From an uncultured Verrucomicrobiae bacterium (lineage in GTDB: Bacteria > Verrucomicrobiota > Verrucomicrobiia > Palsa-1439), in contig CALBCO010000060.1 in NCBI GenBank assembly GCA_937927265.1, forward strand, positions 1 to 14,078: a DNA stretch of 14,078 nt, given 5' to 3'. A program made the position numbers and the translations under genes. The notes under the pieces were generated by a model, which was not told where the DNA came from, ran no database searches, and worked only from the letters and a program-made list of their open reading frames with translations. Positions 1 through 9,475 of the stretch are shown here, piece after piece. The stretch's first letter is position 1; the number at the start of each line of letters is the position of its first letter.

Positions 1-116
1 TCTTTCGCGCTGAGTCCCTCGCGGAACCCGCCTTGGCGTTCACTACGGTTGCTGTCACTGCTTCCGGTCATTTCTTTTCTCTTTGATTTCTCTCTTTCTT
101 TTTCTGACTTGTTCAT
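1..116 (-). CDS. Possible N-terminus of a divergent gene (partial)
   Basis: On the minus strand a frame opens at ATG 116 (another in-frame ATG lies at 122) and stays open to the window edge, giving about 38 residues beginning MNKSEKEREKSKRKEMTG. A further in-frame ATG at 71 follows a purine-rich stretch that could act as a weak ribosome binding site. The visible part is very hydrophilic and lysine/glutamate-rich at first, with no recognisable domain. It would be divergent from kdsB, with the repeat between them. The biased base composition of the purine tract could by itself produce an open frame, so this is only a candidate. Sequence left of the window would decide it. Confidence 0.2.
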   Translation of the reverse strand, partial: MNKSEKEREKSKRKEMTGSSDSNRSERQGGFREGLSAK

Positions 117-133
117 GCCCATGCCGGGCACAC

Positions 134-244
134 GAGTGCGCCGCATCAGCGGCGCTTTGGATGGCGGTGGGTGGCAAGCGTGAGGCGCGTCGAAAGACCA
201 TCGCGCCCCATCCATTCAAGTCCTCCTCGCGCTCATAATTCAGG
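134..244 (+). repeat. Long intergenic repeat, copy 1
   Basis: A 111-bp element that recurs inverted at 10836-10947. I count six substitutions and one 1-bp gap between the copies, about 94% identity by eye. It begins with a perfect hairpin at 138-155: a 7-bp stem GCGCCGC, loop ATCA, and the complementary arm. The far end reads CGCTCATAATTCAGG and points towards kdsB, 62 nt before its start. In copy 2 the one base change in the stem gives a G-U pair, so the hairpin is kept. No transposase or terminal target duplication is evident. It may be a MITE-like or REP-like element, or a regulatory leader. Confidence 0.85.
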
Positions 245-270
245 TGACCTCTCGGGACGCGGATGCTGGC

Positions 271-298
271 TTGTCACAAACAAAGCCTGTGATACACT
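271..298 (+). promoter_or_regulatory. kdsB promoter, extended -10, probably leaderless
   Basis: A -35 box TTGTCA (271-276) is followed by a 16-nt spacer and TACACT (293-298). The spacer ends in TGA, which makes an extended -10 element TGATACACT (290-298). Only 8 nt separate the -10 box from ATG 307, so transcription should begin at or within a base or two of the start codon. The same arrangement stands before kdsA, which supports both predictions. Confidence 0.65.
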
Positions 299-306
299 GC
301 CGCCCC

Positions 307-1026
307 ATGCAACTGCGGACGCTTGGTGTTATTCCCGCTCGCTACGGCGCGCAACGATTTCCCGGCAAACCCTTGGCGCGGATTGCCGGACAACCGCTCA
401 TCCAGCGCGTCTATGAACGCGCCCGCCAGGCCGCCCGTCTCGACCGGGTCGTGGTGGCGACGGATGATGACCGGATTCGCGCCACGGTGACCGGCTTCGG
501 GGGCGAAGTCGTGATGACTTCGCCGTCTTGCCCCTCGGGTACCGACCGCGCGGCGGAAGTTGCCCGGCAGACGGATGCAGAGCTTATCGTCAACATCCAA
601 GGTGACGAACCACTGCTGCGCCCGGAGATGATTGATCAATTGGTAGATGGAATCGGCGAGGCAGCAATGGCCACGTTGGCCCGCCCCATCACCAACCGGG
701 ACGAACTCACCAATCCGAATGTGGTGAAAGTGGTTTTCGGCACGACCGGACGCGCGCTGTATTTCTCCCGTTGTCCGATTCCGTATGAGCGGCAGCCGGG
801 CGCGCATTACAAGCACATCGGCGCGTACGCGTACCGGCGGGAGTTTTTGTTGCAATACGTCCACCTGCCGCAATCAGTGCTGGAGCAGACCGAAAAGCTG
901 GAACAGTTGCGGGCATTGGAAAACGGTTTTGCCATCCAAGTGCTCGTCACCTCCTACGATTCCATCGGTGTGGATACACCGGAGGATGTGATTCGAGTGG
1001 AAGCGGAATTAGCCAAGCAATCATGA
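307..1026 (+). CDS. kdsB: 3-deoxy-manno-octulosonate cytidylyltransferase (CMP-KDO synthetase)
   Basis: This cytoplasmic enzyme activates KDO with CTP to CMP-KDO for addition to lipid A. The 239-residue product has the usual length and family motifs in order: the nucleotide-binding stretch VIPARYGAQRFPGKPL (8-23), ATDD (51-54), SGTDR (77-81), NIQGDEP (96-102) with a metal-binding aspartate at 100, KHIGAYAYRREFL (169-181), LEQTEKLEQLRALENG (192-207) and GVDTPEDV (221-228). I chose ATG 307 because homology starts there and the promoter abuts it. A frame open from 244 would add 21 residues encoded partly by non-coding sequence. There is no Shine-Dalgarno sequence, as expected for a leaderless mRNA. 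Its stop overlaps the pyrG start (ATGA), so the two are probably co-translated, which is apt because PyrG makes the CTP used here. Confidence 0.96.
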   Translation: MQLRTLGVIPARYGAQRFPGKPLARIAGQPLIQRVYERARQAARLDRVVVATDDDRIRATVTGFGGEVVMTSPSCPSGTDRAAEVARQTDAELIVNIQGDEPLLRPEMIDQLVDGIGEAAMATLARPITNRDELTNPNVVKVVFGTTGRALYFSRCPIPYERQPGAHYKHIGAYAYRREFLLQYVHLPQSVLEQTEKLEQLRALENGFAIQVLVTSYDSIGVDTPEDVIRVEAELAKQS

Positions 1027-2624
1027 AATACATCTTCGTGACAGGCGGAGTCATCAGTTCGTTGGGCAAAGGGTTGACGGCGGCGGCATTGGGGACGTTG
1101 CTCGAACATCGGGGATTAAAAGTCACCCTCGCTAAGTTCGACCCCTACCTCAATGTTGATCCCGGCACGATGAGCCCCTTCCAACACGGCGAGGTATATG
1201 TGACCGATGACGGCGCAGAGACCGACCTCGACCTCGGCCACTACGAACGCTTCACGCACGCGACACTCACCCGGCTCAACAATCTGACCAGCGGTCGGGT
1301 CTATGCAAACATCATCGAAAAAGAACGCCGTGGGGATTACCTCGGCAAGACCGTTCAAGTCATCCCGCACGTCACCAACGAAATCAAAGATCGGATTCGG
1401 GCCATCAGCAAGAACAGTGACGCCGATGTGCTGATCATCGAAATCGGCGGCACAACTGGCGATATTGAAGGATTACCGTTCCTCGAAGCCATCCGCGAGT
1501 TTGCCCATGAAGCCGGACCGCGCAATGCGCTGTTCATCCACGTCACGCTCGTCCCCTACATCCGCGTCGCGGGCGAGATTAAGACCAAGCCGACGCAACA
1601 AAGTGTCGCCAAACTCCGCGAAATCGGTATCCAGCCCCAACTCCTGATTTGCCGGAGCGAGAAGCCGCTTGGCGCAGATGTCCGCCAAAAAATTGCAATG
1701 TTCTGCAATGTGCCGGTCGAGTGCGTCATTGAGGAACTCGATGTTGCGCACTCGATCTACGAAGTGCCGATTGATTTACAGAAGGAACACTTGGACGACT
1801 TGGTTTGCCGACACCTTGCACTCAAGACTGAACCAGCCAACATGGCCGACTGGAAACGCATGCTCCGCCGACTCATCCATCCCCGTCGCCAATGCCGCAT
1901 CGCAGTCGTCGGAAAATACATTCAACTCCAAGATTCGTACAAAAGTCTCTACGAATCACTCAAACATGCCGGCGGAGCGAACGATGCTGCCGTGAAGATT
2001 ATTCGTGTGGACGCCGAGGACATCGAAAAACACGGAGCCGCAAAAATGCTCCGCCGAATGAATGGCATTCTCGTTCCAGGTGGGTTCGGGCGGCGGGGCA
2101 TCGAAGGCAAAATCGCCGCTGCCCGGTATGCCCGCGAAAAGAAACTCCCCTATTTCGGCATCTGCCTCGGCATGCAAATCGCCGTCATCGAGTTCGCCCG
2201 CAATGTCTGTAAGTTAAAGAATGCCAACTCGACCGAATTCGACGCACAGACGCCCCATCCCGTCATCGCGTTGCTCGATGAACAGCGCGGTGTGACCGAG
2301 AAAGGTGGGACCATGCGGCTGGGCGCAATGCCCTGCAAACTCGTCGTCGGCACCCACGCACACCGCCTCTACGGCACCACGTTGATCAGCGAACGCCACC
2401 GGCACCGTTACGAATTCAACAACGCCTACCGTGACCAACTGACCGCCGCCGGTCTGCGCATTGCCGGCCTCTACGCGGAGAAAGATTTGGTGGAAGTCAT
2501 CGAGATTCCCGACCACCCGTATTTCGTGGCCTGCCAGTTCCATCCCGAATTCAAGTCCAGGCCCAACGAAGCCCACCCACTATTTCGCGGCTTCATCGCG
2601 GCAGCTTTGCGCACAACTCGTTAA
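1023..2624 (+). CDS. pyrG: CTP synthase (glutamine-hydrolysing)
   Basis: It converts UTP to CTP using ATP and ammonia released from glutamine, the last step of pyrimidine nucleotide synthesis. The 533-residue length is normal. The N-terminal synthase domain (about 1-270) begins KYIFVTGGVISSLGKG and has the DPYLNVDPGTM stretch (40-50), TDDGAETDLDLGHYERF (61-77) and IKTKPTQQSV (186-195), whose two lysines match the UTP-site lysines of the Escherichia coli enzyme. The C-terminal class I glutamine amidotransferase domain (about 292-530) has VPGGFGRRGIEGK, GICLGMQ with nucleophile Cys381, and QFHPEF with His507 and Glu509, so the triad is complete. It overlaps kdsB by 4 nt and is probably in the same transcript. 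No obvious hairpin terminator follows. Confidence 0.98.
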   Translation: MKYIFVTGGVISSLGKGLTAAALGTLLEHRGLKVTLAKFDPYLNVDPGTMSPFQHGEVYVTDDGAETDLDLGHYERFTHATLTRLNNLTSGRVYANIIEKERRGDYLGKTVQVIPHVTNEIKDRIRAISKNSDADVLIIEIGGTTGDIEGLPFLEAIREFAHEAGPRNALFIHVTLVPYIRVAGEIKTKPTQQSVAKLREIGIQPQLLICRSEKPLGADVRQKIAMFCNVPVECVIEELDVAHSIYEVPIDLQKEHLDDLVCRHLALKTEPANMADWKRMLRRLIHPRRQCRIAVVGKYIQLQDSYKSLYESLKHAGGANDAAVKIIRVDAEDIEKHGAAKMLRRMNGILVPGGFGRRGIEGKIAAARYAREKKLPYFGICLGMQIAVIEFARNVCKLKNANSTEFDAQTPHPVIALLDEQRGVTEKGGTMRLGAMPCKLVVGTHAHRLYGTTLISERHRHRYEFNNAYRDQLTAAGLRIAGLYAEKDLVEVIEIPDHPYFVACQFHPEFKSRPNEAHPLFRGFIAAALRTTR

Positions 2625-2813
2625 AATATCCCTCCGGTCCACTGGGGTGATGATGAAGTTGCGCATCAGGCCGGACTGGCGTCGCAGTCGGACAATTCGC
2701 TGGCACACCCAGAACATGTCGCCCCCGTGCTCATTCCAGAACGGTCTGACCGTGTCGGCAAACTCAATGTCGGTCAATGCGATCTTTTGTAAAGTGAACG
2801 CGAACAGCTTCAT
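2580..2813 (-). CDS. Possible small protein antisense to the pyrG 3' end
   Basis: I do not recognise this gene. The frame encodes 77 residues from ATG 2813 (a GTG at 2834 would add seven), starting MKLFAFTLQKIALTDIEFAD. The composition looks protein-like: aromatic residues, an acidic-aromatic middle (PFWNEHGGDMFWVCQ), then a basic stretch RLRRQSGLMR. Third codon positions are mostly G or C, like the neighbouring genes, which favours real coding. It occupies most of the otherwise empty pyrG-kdsA gap and ends within the last 45 bp of pyrG. Against it: no ribosome binding site or clear promoter, and no known family. It may be a small hypothetical gene or a remnant. Confidence 0.4.
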   Translation of the reverse strand: MKLFAFTLQKIALTDIEFADTVRPFWNEHGGDMFWVCQRIVRLRRQSGLMRNFIITPVDRRDILTSCAQSCRDEAAK

Positions 2814-2970
2814 GCGGATATGACGGTCGTCCACAACGCATCGTGCGTGATCAGCCCAATCACGAATACCTTCAACATCACAGGCTACAGCATCTCCCCT
2901 GTCATTTCGTTGACCTATTCCAGCCTGGCACGCTTGTCAGCCCCTATGATTCTGCTAGACTGGAACCGAC
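2625..2970. other. pyrG-kdsA intergenic region
   Basis: This 346-bp gap holds the small antisense frame described above (2580-2813) and, at its right end, the kdsA promoter. Between about 2835 and 2930 I see no gene, repeat or strong hairpin. Confidence 0.5.
2934..2961 (+). promoter_or_regulatory. kdsA promoter, extended -10, probably leaderless
   Basis: TTGTCA (2934-2939), a 16-nt spacer and TAGACT (2956-2961), with TGC directly before it giving the extended element TGCTAGACT (2953-2961). Nine nt separate it from ATG 2971. The -35 box, the spacer length and the distance to the start codon are almost the same as before kdsB, where the -35 box is also TTGTCA and the -10 box ends in ACT. Confidence 0.65.
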
Positions 2971-3786
2971 ATGAAGACTATCTGCGTCGGTGACTTGAAG
3001 CTCGGTGACCGGCTTTTCGTGATTGCCGGACCTTGTGTAATCGAAAGCGAAACACTCGTGTTGAAAACAGCGGAAACCTTAGCGGGTATCTGCGCCGACT
3101 TGGGTTTGCCGTATATCTTCAAGGCGAGCTTCGACAAAGCCAACCGCACGGCGGCGGACAGCTTTCGCGGCCCCGGCCTCAAACGTGGGTTGGCCATTCT
3201 CGCTAAGGTGAAAAAACGGATCGGTGTCCCCGTGTTGACCGACGTGCATGAGGTCGCGCAATGTCCCCCATCTGCGGAAGTGTGCGATGTGTTACAGATA
3301 CCGGCGTTTCTCTGCCGACAAACCGATTTGATTCACGCAGCCGCCAGGACCGGCCGATGCGTAAATATCAAAAAAGGCCAGTTCCTCGCACCTTGGGACA
3401 TGAAACATGCCATCGCCAAAGTCACCGCTGTGGGTGGCCGGAGCATCCTGCTCACCGAACGCGGCAGTTCATTCGGCTACGGCAATCTTGTTGTGGACAT
3501 GCGGTCCTTGGCGGTGATGCGCGAGTTCGGCTGGCCGGTGGTATTCGACGCAACACACAGCGTCCAGATGCCCGGTACGGGGAAGGTGACCGGAGGGGAC
3601 CGACGAATGGCCCCCCTCTTGGCACGAGCGGCAATAGCGACAGGTTGTTGCGACGGCGTGTTTTTGGAAACCCACCCGAAACCTGACCGAGCCAAAAGCG
3701 ACGCGGCGAATCAGATTTTGCTCACCCAAGTGAAACCGTTGCTTGTCCACTTACGCGAGCTTCACAGCGTTGCTCGTCGCTGTTAG
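2971..3786 (+). CDS. kdsA: 3-deoxy-8-phosphooctulonate synthase (KDO-8-P synthase), metal-dependent type
   Basis: It condenses phosphoenolpyruvate with arabinose 5-phosphate to KDO 8-phosphate, the first committed step of KDO synthesis. The 271-residue product has the family motifs IAGPCVIES (18-26), FKASFDKANRT (50-60), LTDVHE (89-94), DVLQIPAFLCRQTDL (106-120), NIKKGQF (132-138), LTERGSSFGYGNLVVDMRSL (161-180) and FDATHSVQMPG (192-202). Cys22, His196, Glu233 and Asp244 correspond with a constant offset of 11 to the four metal ligands known in the Aquifex aeolicus enzyme (Cys11, His185, Glu222, Asp233). The E. coli type has Asn in place of this Cys. ATG 2971 is supported by homology and the abutting promoter, and there is no Shine-Dalgarno sequence. 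It converges on clpC with 33 nt between them. The KDO-8-P phosphatase and arabinose-phosphate isomerase genes are not in the window. Confidence 0.97.
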   Translation: MKTICVGDLKLGDRLFVIAGPCVIESETLVLKTAETLAGICADLGLPYIFKASFDKANRTAADSFRGPGLKRGLAILAKVKKRIGVPVLTDVHEVAQCPPSAEVCDVLQIPAFLCRQTDLIHAAARTGRCVNIKKGQFLAPWDMKHAIAKVTAVGGRSILLTERGSSFGYGNLVVDMRSLAVMREFGWPVVFDATHSVQMPGTGKVTGGDRRMAPLLARAAIATGCCDGVFLETHPKPDRAKSDAANQILLTQVKPLLVHLRELHSVARRC

Positions 3787-3819
3787 AAACCGTACGCCCT
3801 GCAAATCGGCGTTCAACAC

Positions 3820-6285
<2,466 letters not shown>

Positions 6286-6290
6286 CACCG

Positions 6291-6296
6291 CCTCCT
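6291..6296 (-). promoter_or_regulatory. Ribosome binding site of clpC
   Basis: A perfect AGGAGG on the minus strand, 5 nt before ATG 6285 and overlapping the mcsB stop codon TAG (6297-6295). It decides the clpC start in favour of ATG 6285 over GTG 6288, and suggests translational coupling with mcsB. It is the clearest Shine-Dalgarno sequence in the minus-strand run. Confidence 0.8.
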
Positions 6297-7404
6297 ATGT
6301 CTCCTCGGCCCGCGGGTTTTCGGGAGCCGGGGTTTCGTTCATTTCCGGTTTCGGCACATCCACCAGTCGTTGGCGAATCAGGTCGGCCCGCAAACAGTCG
6401 CGTTCTTCCGCGGTCAATTTTCGGTCTGCCGTCTTCTGCACGTGGGCCGGTTGCGCGTTGATGAACAATTCGTCCACCACGGCCCGCAGCGCGGCCGGCA
6501 ACATGCCCAGATCCACACCCAACCGCAATAAACTCAGTAAATTCAACGCCTCCTTCGAGGTAATCGTATGCGCGTTGGTCAGCACCCCATACGCGCGACC
6601 GATCTGGTCATAGACCAGCCGCGGTTTCTTTTCCAAGAGCGTGCCTCGCGCGTTTTGCTCGTATTCGATGATTTGCAACACCACTTTGTTCAACCGCTCG
6701 ATGATTTCCGCCTCAGTCTCGCCGAGGGTGGTTTGATTCGAAATTTGAAACACATTGCCCAACGCCTCCGTCCCCTCGCCGTACAATCCGCGCACCGCTA
6801 AGCCGAGCTTGCCGACCGCTTGAATCACCTGGCCGATCTGCTCGCTCAACACCATCGCCGGCAAATGCAGCATCGCCGAGGCGCGCATCCCGGTACCCAC
6901 GTTCGTCGGGCAAGCCGTCAAATACCCCAACCGGGGCGAAAACGCGTAATCCAACCGCTCTTCGAGGGCGCTATCCACCGCGTCAATCATCTGAAACACC
7001 TTTTGCAGTTGCAGGCCGGACTTCAGCGCCTGCATCCGTAGATGATCCTCCTCGTTGATCATCACGCTGATGGTCTCGTCGCCGTTGATCACCACGCCGC
7101 TGCCAACATTTTTCGCCGCGTGTTCACGGCTGATCAAATGCCGCTCCACCAACGCCTGTTTGTCCATTGCACTCACATTATCCATGGACTCGCTAAACCG
7201 TGTAGCCAACGCCGGCACGCTCTCGACGGCCGGTCGAATCGCTTCCAACGCGCGAACACGTTCCGACTTCTTGGCCCACCCGGGGAAGGGAAAACCTTGC
7301 AAGTTTCGCGCCAGCCGCACCCGGCTCGACAGCACAATCTGGCAGTGCGGCCCCTCGGCCTTCAGCCATTCGCTCGGATTCCGAAATAGCTCCGCCAGCG
7401 TCAT
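6295..7404 (-). CDS. mcsB: Protein-arginine kinase McsB
   Basis: A phosphagen-kinase relative that phosphorylates arginine residues on proteins and so marks them for ClpC-ClpP. The 369-residue product keeps the ATP:guanidino phosphotransferase motifs: SSRVRLARN (26-34), NEEDHLR (117-123) and CPTNVGTGMRAS (165-176) with the conserved cysteine 165. RDCLRA (335-340) fits the RDxxRA phosphoarginine-sensing motif described for active McsB, and no guanidino-substrate N-terminal domain of the creatine-kinase type is present. These features favour McsB over a small-molecule kinase. The C-terminal 20 residues are Pro/Glu-rich and look disordered. The start lies 1 nt after the mcsA stop, and the stop overlaps the clpC ribosome binding site. 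The kinase, its activator and the unfoldase are thus adjacent. Confidence 0.95.
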   Translation of the reverse strand: MTLAELFRNPSEWLKAEGPHCQIVLSSRVRLARNLQGFPFPGWAKKSERVRALEAIRPAVESVPALATRFSESMDNVSAMDKQALVERHLISREHAAKNVGSGVVINGDETISVMINEEDHLRMQALKSGLQLQKVFQMIDAVDSALEERLDYAFSPRLGYLTACPTNVGTGMRASAMLHLPAMVLSEQIGQVIQAVGKLGLAVRGLYGEGTEALGNVFQISNQTTLGETEAEIIERLNKVVLQIIEYEQNARGTLLEKKPRLVYDQIGRAYGVLTNAHTITSKEALNLLSLLRLGVDLGMLPAALRAVVDELFINAQPAHVQKTADRKLTAEERDCLRADLIRQRLVDVPKPEMNETPAPENPRAEET

Positions 7405-7405
7405 A

Positions 7406-7915
7406 TCATTTCTTCCCCACCGACATTTTCAATTGCGACTCCAACTGGCGAATCTCGTCACGCAGCCCAGCGGCTGTCTCGTATTTCTCCGCGCGGACCG
7501 CCGCCGCCAGTTGAGCCGACAACCCTTTGATCTGGTGCTGAATCACCAACGTATGGGCTGCCTTGCCTGGCACTTTGCCGACGTGATGGTCGCCCTTGTG
7601 CATGGCCTTGAGCAATGAATTCAATCCCGCCTCAAACGTCTCCCAGCAAGCCGCGCACCCCAACCGTCCCGTCTTCTTGAAGTCCGCCTGGCTCATTCCG
7701 CAGATGGGGCAGACCGCGCCTGGACTCTCCGCACGCGTTTCATCCGCGACTCCCAGCCCGCCAACTAATTCCGACAACGAAAACCCCAAGCCCGTCTCCT
7801 GTACTCCTTTGGCCTTGGCGCACGCATCGCACAAATCCACCTTCAACATTTTCCCATCCAAAATCTGGGTCAGATGAATCGTCGCTTCATTCTGATGGCA
7901 AATATCACATTTCAT
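7406..7915 (-). CDS. mcsA: McsA-like zinc-binding activator of McsB
   Basis: McsA binds and activates the McsB arginine kinase and is sensitive to metal and thiol stress. The 169-residue product has four CxxC pairs: Cys3/6, Cys29/32, Cys69/72 and Cys87/90, enough for two zinc sites. A UVR motif at the C-terminus (about 124-165, with AEKYETAAGLRDEIRQLE) is also typical, and length and order fit the family. The start ATG 7915 begins MKCDICHQNEATIHLTQI, the usual N-terminus, 6 nt after the ilvE stop. No clear Shine-Dalgarno sequence precedes it. In Bacillus ctsR stands directly upstream of mcsA; here that place is taken by the aminotransferase gene. Confidence 0.92.
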   Translation of the reverse strand: MKCDICHQNEATIHLTQILDGKMLKVDLCDACAKAKGVQETGLGFSLSELVGGLGVADETRAESPGAVCPICGMSQADFKKTGRLGCAACWETFEAGLNSLLKAMHKGDHHVGKVPGKAAHTLVIQHQIKGLSAQLAAAVRAEKYETAAGLRDEIRQLESQLKMSVGKK

Positions 7916-7921
7916 GGCAAA

Positions 7922-8794
7922 TCACAACCCAACTGGCACTCCCTCCGTGCGGGTCAATTTACGAAACGCCTCCATCAATTTCAAGGTGATTACCCCCGGC
8001 TGACCGTCGCCAATCGGTCGGCAATCCACCTTCGCCACCGGCACAATCTCCGCCGCTGTGCCCGTGATAAAACACTCATCGGCCGTCATCAAGTCGTATC
8101 GGGTCAAATGCGTCTCCGCCACAGGCAGCCCCAACTTTACAGCCAATTCCAAAATCACGTTGCGCGTGATACCGATCAACGCCCCATCACTGACGGGAGG
8201 AGTCTCCACACGACCCTGCCGAACAATAAAAATGTTATCCCCCGTACATTCGGCCACATAGCCAGCATGGTTGAGCATGATCGCCTCAATCGTGCCGGCA
8301 TGGATCGCCTCAATCTTGGCCAGGATATTGTTCAAGTAGTTTAACGACTTGATGGAAGGACTGATCGCCGCCGCGTTGACCCGTTGCGTTGCTGCCGTGA
8401 TCAATTCGATCCCCTCTCGATACACTTTTTCGGGATACAATTCAATGGTGTCCGCGATGATGAACACGGTCGGTTTCGGACACTGAAATGGATTCAACCC
8501 CAGATTGCCCACGCCACGTGTGACGACCAAGCGAATGTAGCCGTCACGCACGTTGTTGAGCCGGCATGCCTCACAGCACGCCCGTGTCAATTCCTCTTTC
8601 GAAAGCGGGATCTTGAGCATGATTGCCTTTGCCGAGTCCCAGAGCCGGTCGAGGTGTTGTTCCAGCCGAAAGATCCGCCCGTGGTACACGCGGATCCCCT
8701 CGAACACCCCATCGCCATAGAGTAGCCCGTGATCGAAAACGGAAACCTGCGCGTCCTGTTGCTCGACAAATTTGCCATCAAGATAGATTTTCAT
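7922..8794 (-). CDS. ilvE: Branched-chain amino acid aminotransferase (fold-type IV PLP enzyme)
   Basis: It probably transfers the amino group between leucine, isoleucine or valine and 2-oxoglutarate. The 290-residue product begins KIYLDGKFV and has VSVFDHGLLYGDGVFEGIR (18-36), whose FEGIR is typical of branched-chain enzymes; D-alanine aminotransferases usually have YE instead. The PLP lysine is Lys149 in SIKSLNYLNN, the conserved glutamate lies in AECTGDNIF (181-189), and a phosphate-binding loop lies at about 207-211 (IGITR) with FITGTAAEIVPV (242-253). ATG 8794 is 12 nt after lolD, and the stop is 6 nt before mcsA. The fold-type IV family also includes D-amino acid aminotransferase and aminodeoxychorismate lyase, so the substrate is inferred. 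Its place among Lol and Mcs genes suggests shared transcription, not a shared pathway. Confidence 0.88.
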   Translation of the reverse strand: MKIYLDGKFVEQQDAQVSVFDHGLLYGDGVFEGIRVYHGRIFRLEQHLDRLWDSAKAIMLKIPLSKEELTRACCEACRLNNVRDGYIRLVVTRGVGNLGLNPFQCPKPTVFIIADTIELYPEKVYREGIELITAATQRVNAAAISPSIKSLNYLNNILAKIEAIHAGTIEAIMLNHAGYVAECTGDNIFIVRQGRVETPPVSDGALIGITRNVILELAVKLGLPVAETHLTRYDLMTADECFITGTAAEIVPVAKVDCRPIGDGQPGVITLKLMEAFRKLTRTEGVPVGL

Positions 8795-8806
8795 GGTCGT
8801 TGCTAT

Positions 8807-9475
8807 CTACTGCATAATCTTGCCGTCCACAATCTCCAAAACACGGTCGCCCCGTCGGGCGATGTGCTCATCATGCGTCACCAACACCAACGTCGTCCCC
8901 GCCTCCTGGCGCAACCTCCAGAGCAAATCTAAAATCGCGCCGCCGGTTTTCGAGTCGAGATTACCGGTCGGTTCATCGGCCAGTAACAATCGCGGCCGGT
9001 TCATCAGGGCACGCGCAATCGCCACCCGTTGTTGTTCGCCGCCGCTCAACTGCGCTGGCCGGTGATCCAACCGCTCTCCCAGCCCCACCGCGGTGAGCAG
9101 CTCCCGACCGCGCGCGACCGCATGCTCGTGCCGCAGCCAGGCCGGCAGACATACGTTCTCCAATGCATCCAGTTCCGGCAACAAGTTATAGGACTGAAAC
9201 ACAAACCCGATCTGCTGATTCCGCAGCCGCGTGCGCTCAACATTACCCAGTGCGAACAGCGCGATGCCGTCTAACCGCACCTCGCCGGCCGTCGGCGCGT
9301 CCAGTCCGCCCAGCAAATGCAGCAACGTGCTCTTGCCCGCCCCCGACGCGCCGACAATCACCAGCGCCTCGCCGCGCCGCACCGTCAAATCAATGCCCTG
9401 CAACACGTCCACGGCTCGTTGCCCCATCATGTACGTCTTGCGTAGACCGGTCGCAGTGAGGATCACGTCATTCAT
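8807..9475 (-). CDS. lolD: Lipoprotein-releasing ABC transporter ATPase LolD
   Basis: The ATPase subunit powers extraction of outer-membrane lipoproteins from the inner membrane. The 222-residue product has the full set of ABC motifs: Walker A GASGAGKST (42-50), Q-loop Gln94 in FVFQSYNLLPELDALENV, signature LSGGEQQR (143-150), Walker B LLLADEP (163-169) and switch His201. The sequence is of the LolD/MacB/FtsE-like class that pairs with FtsX-type permeases. The start overlaps the end of the permease gene by 8 nt (ATGAATGA). The adjacent permease of LolC/E type decides for LolD over MacB. Confidence 0.92.
   Translation of the reverse strand: MNDVILTATGLRKTYMMGQRAVDVLQGIDLTVRRGEALVIVGASGAGKSTLLHLLGGLDAPTAGEVRLDGIALFALGNVERTRLRNQQIGFVFQSYNLLPELDALENVCLPAWLRHEHAVARGRELLTAVGLGERLDHRPAQLSGGEQQRVAIARALMNRPRLLLADEPTGNLDSKTGGAILDLLWRLRQEAGTTLVLVTHDEHIARRGDRVLEIVDGKIMQ

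Larger units (their letters stand above)
1..306. other. Intergenic stretch left of kdsB
   Basis: No convincing complete gene lies here. From left to right it holds a region that reads as an open minus-strand frame running off the left edge, a pyrimidine-rich tract at about 71-107 (purine-rich on the minus strand), a 111-bp repeat (134-244) and a promoter directly before kdsB. A plus-strand frame through the repeat is open but has no ribosome binding site, and its peptide is shared with the repeat copy on the other side of the window, so it is a translated repeat and not a gene. Confidence 0.6.

Noticed and set aside
171..416. Plus-strand frame of 81 residues over the repeat and the kdsB start
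   Set aside because: Its first part is the translated repeat (also seen in copy 2) and the rest is kdsB in another frame. No ribosome binding site.
3764..3783. Stem ACAGCG/CGCTGT at the end of kdsA as a terminator
   Set aside because: Only 6 bp with an 8-nt loop, inside the coding region and with no T run on either side.
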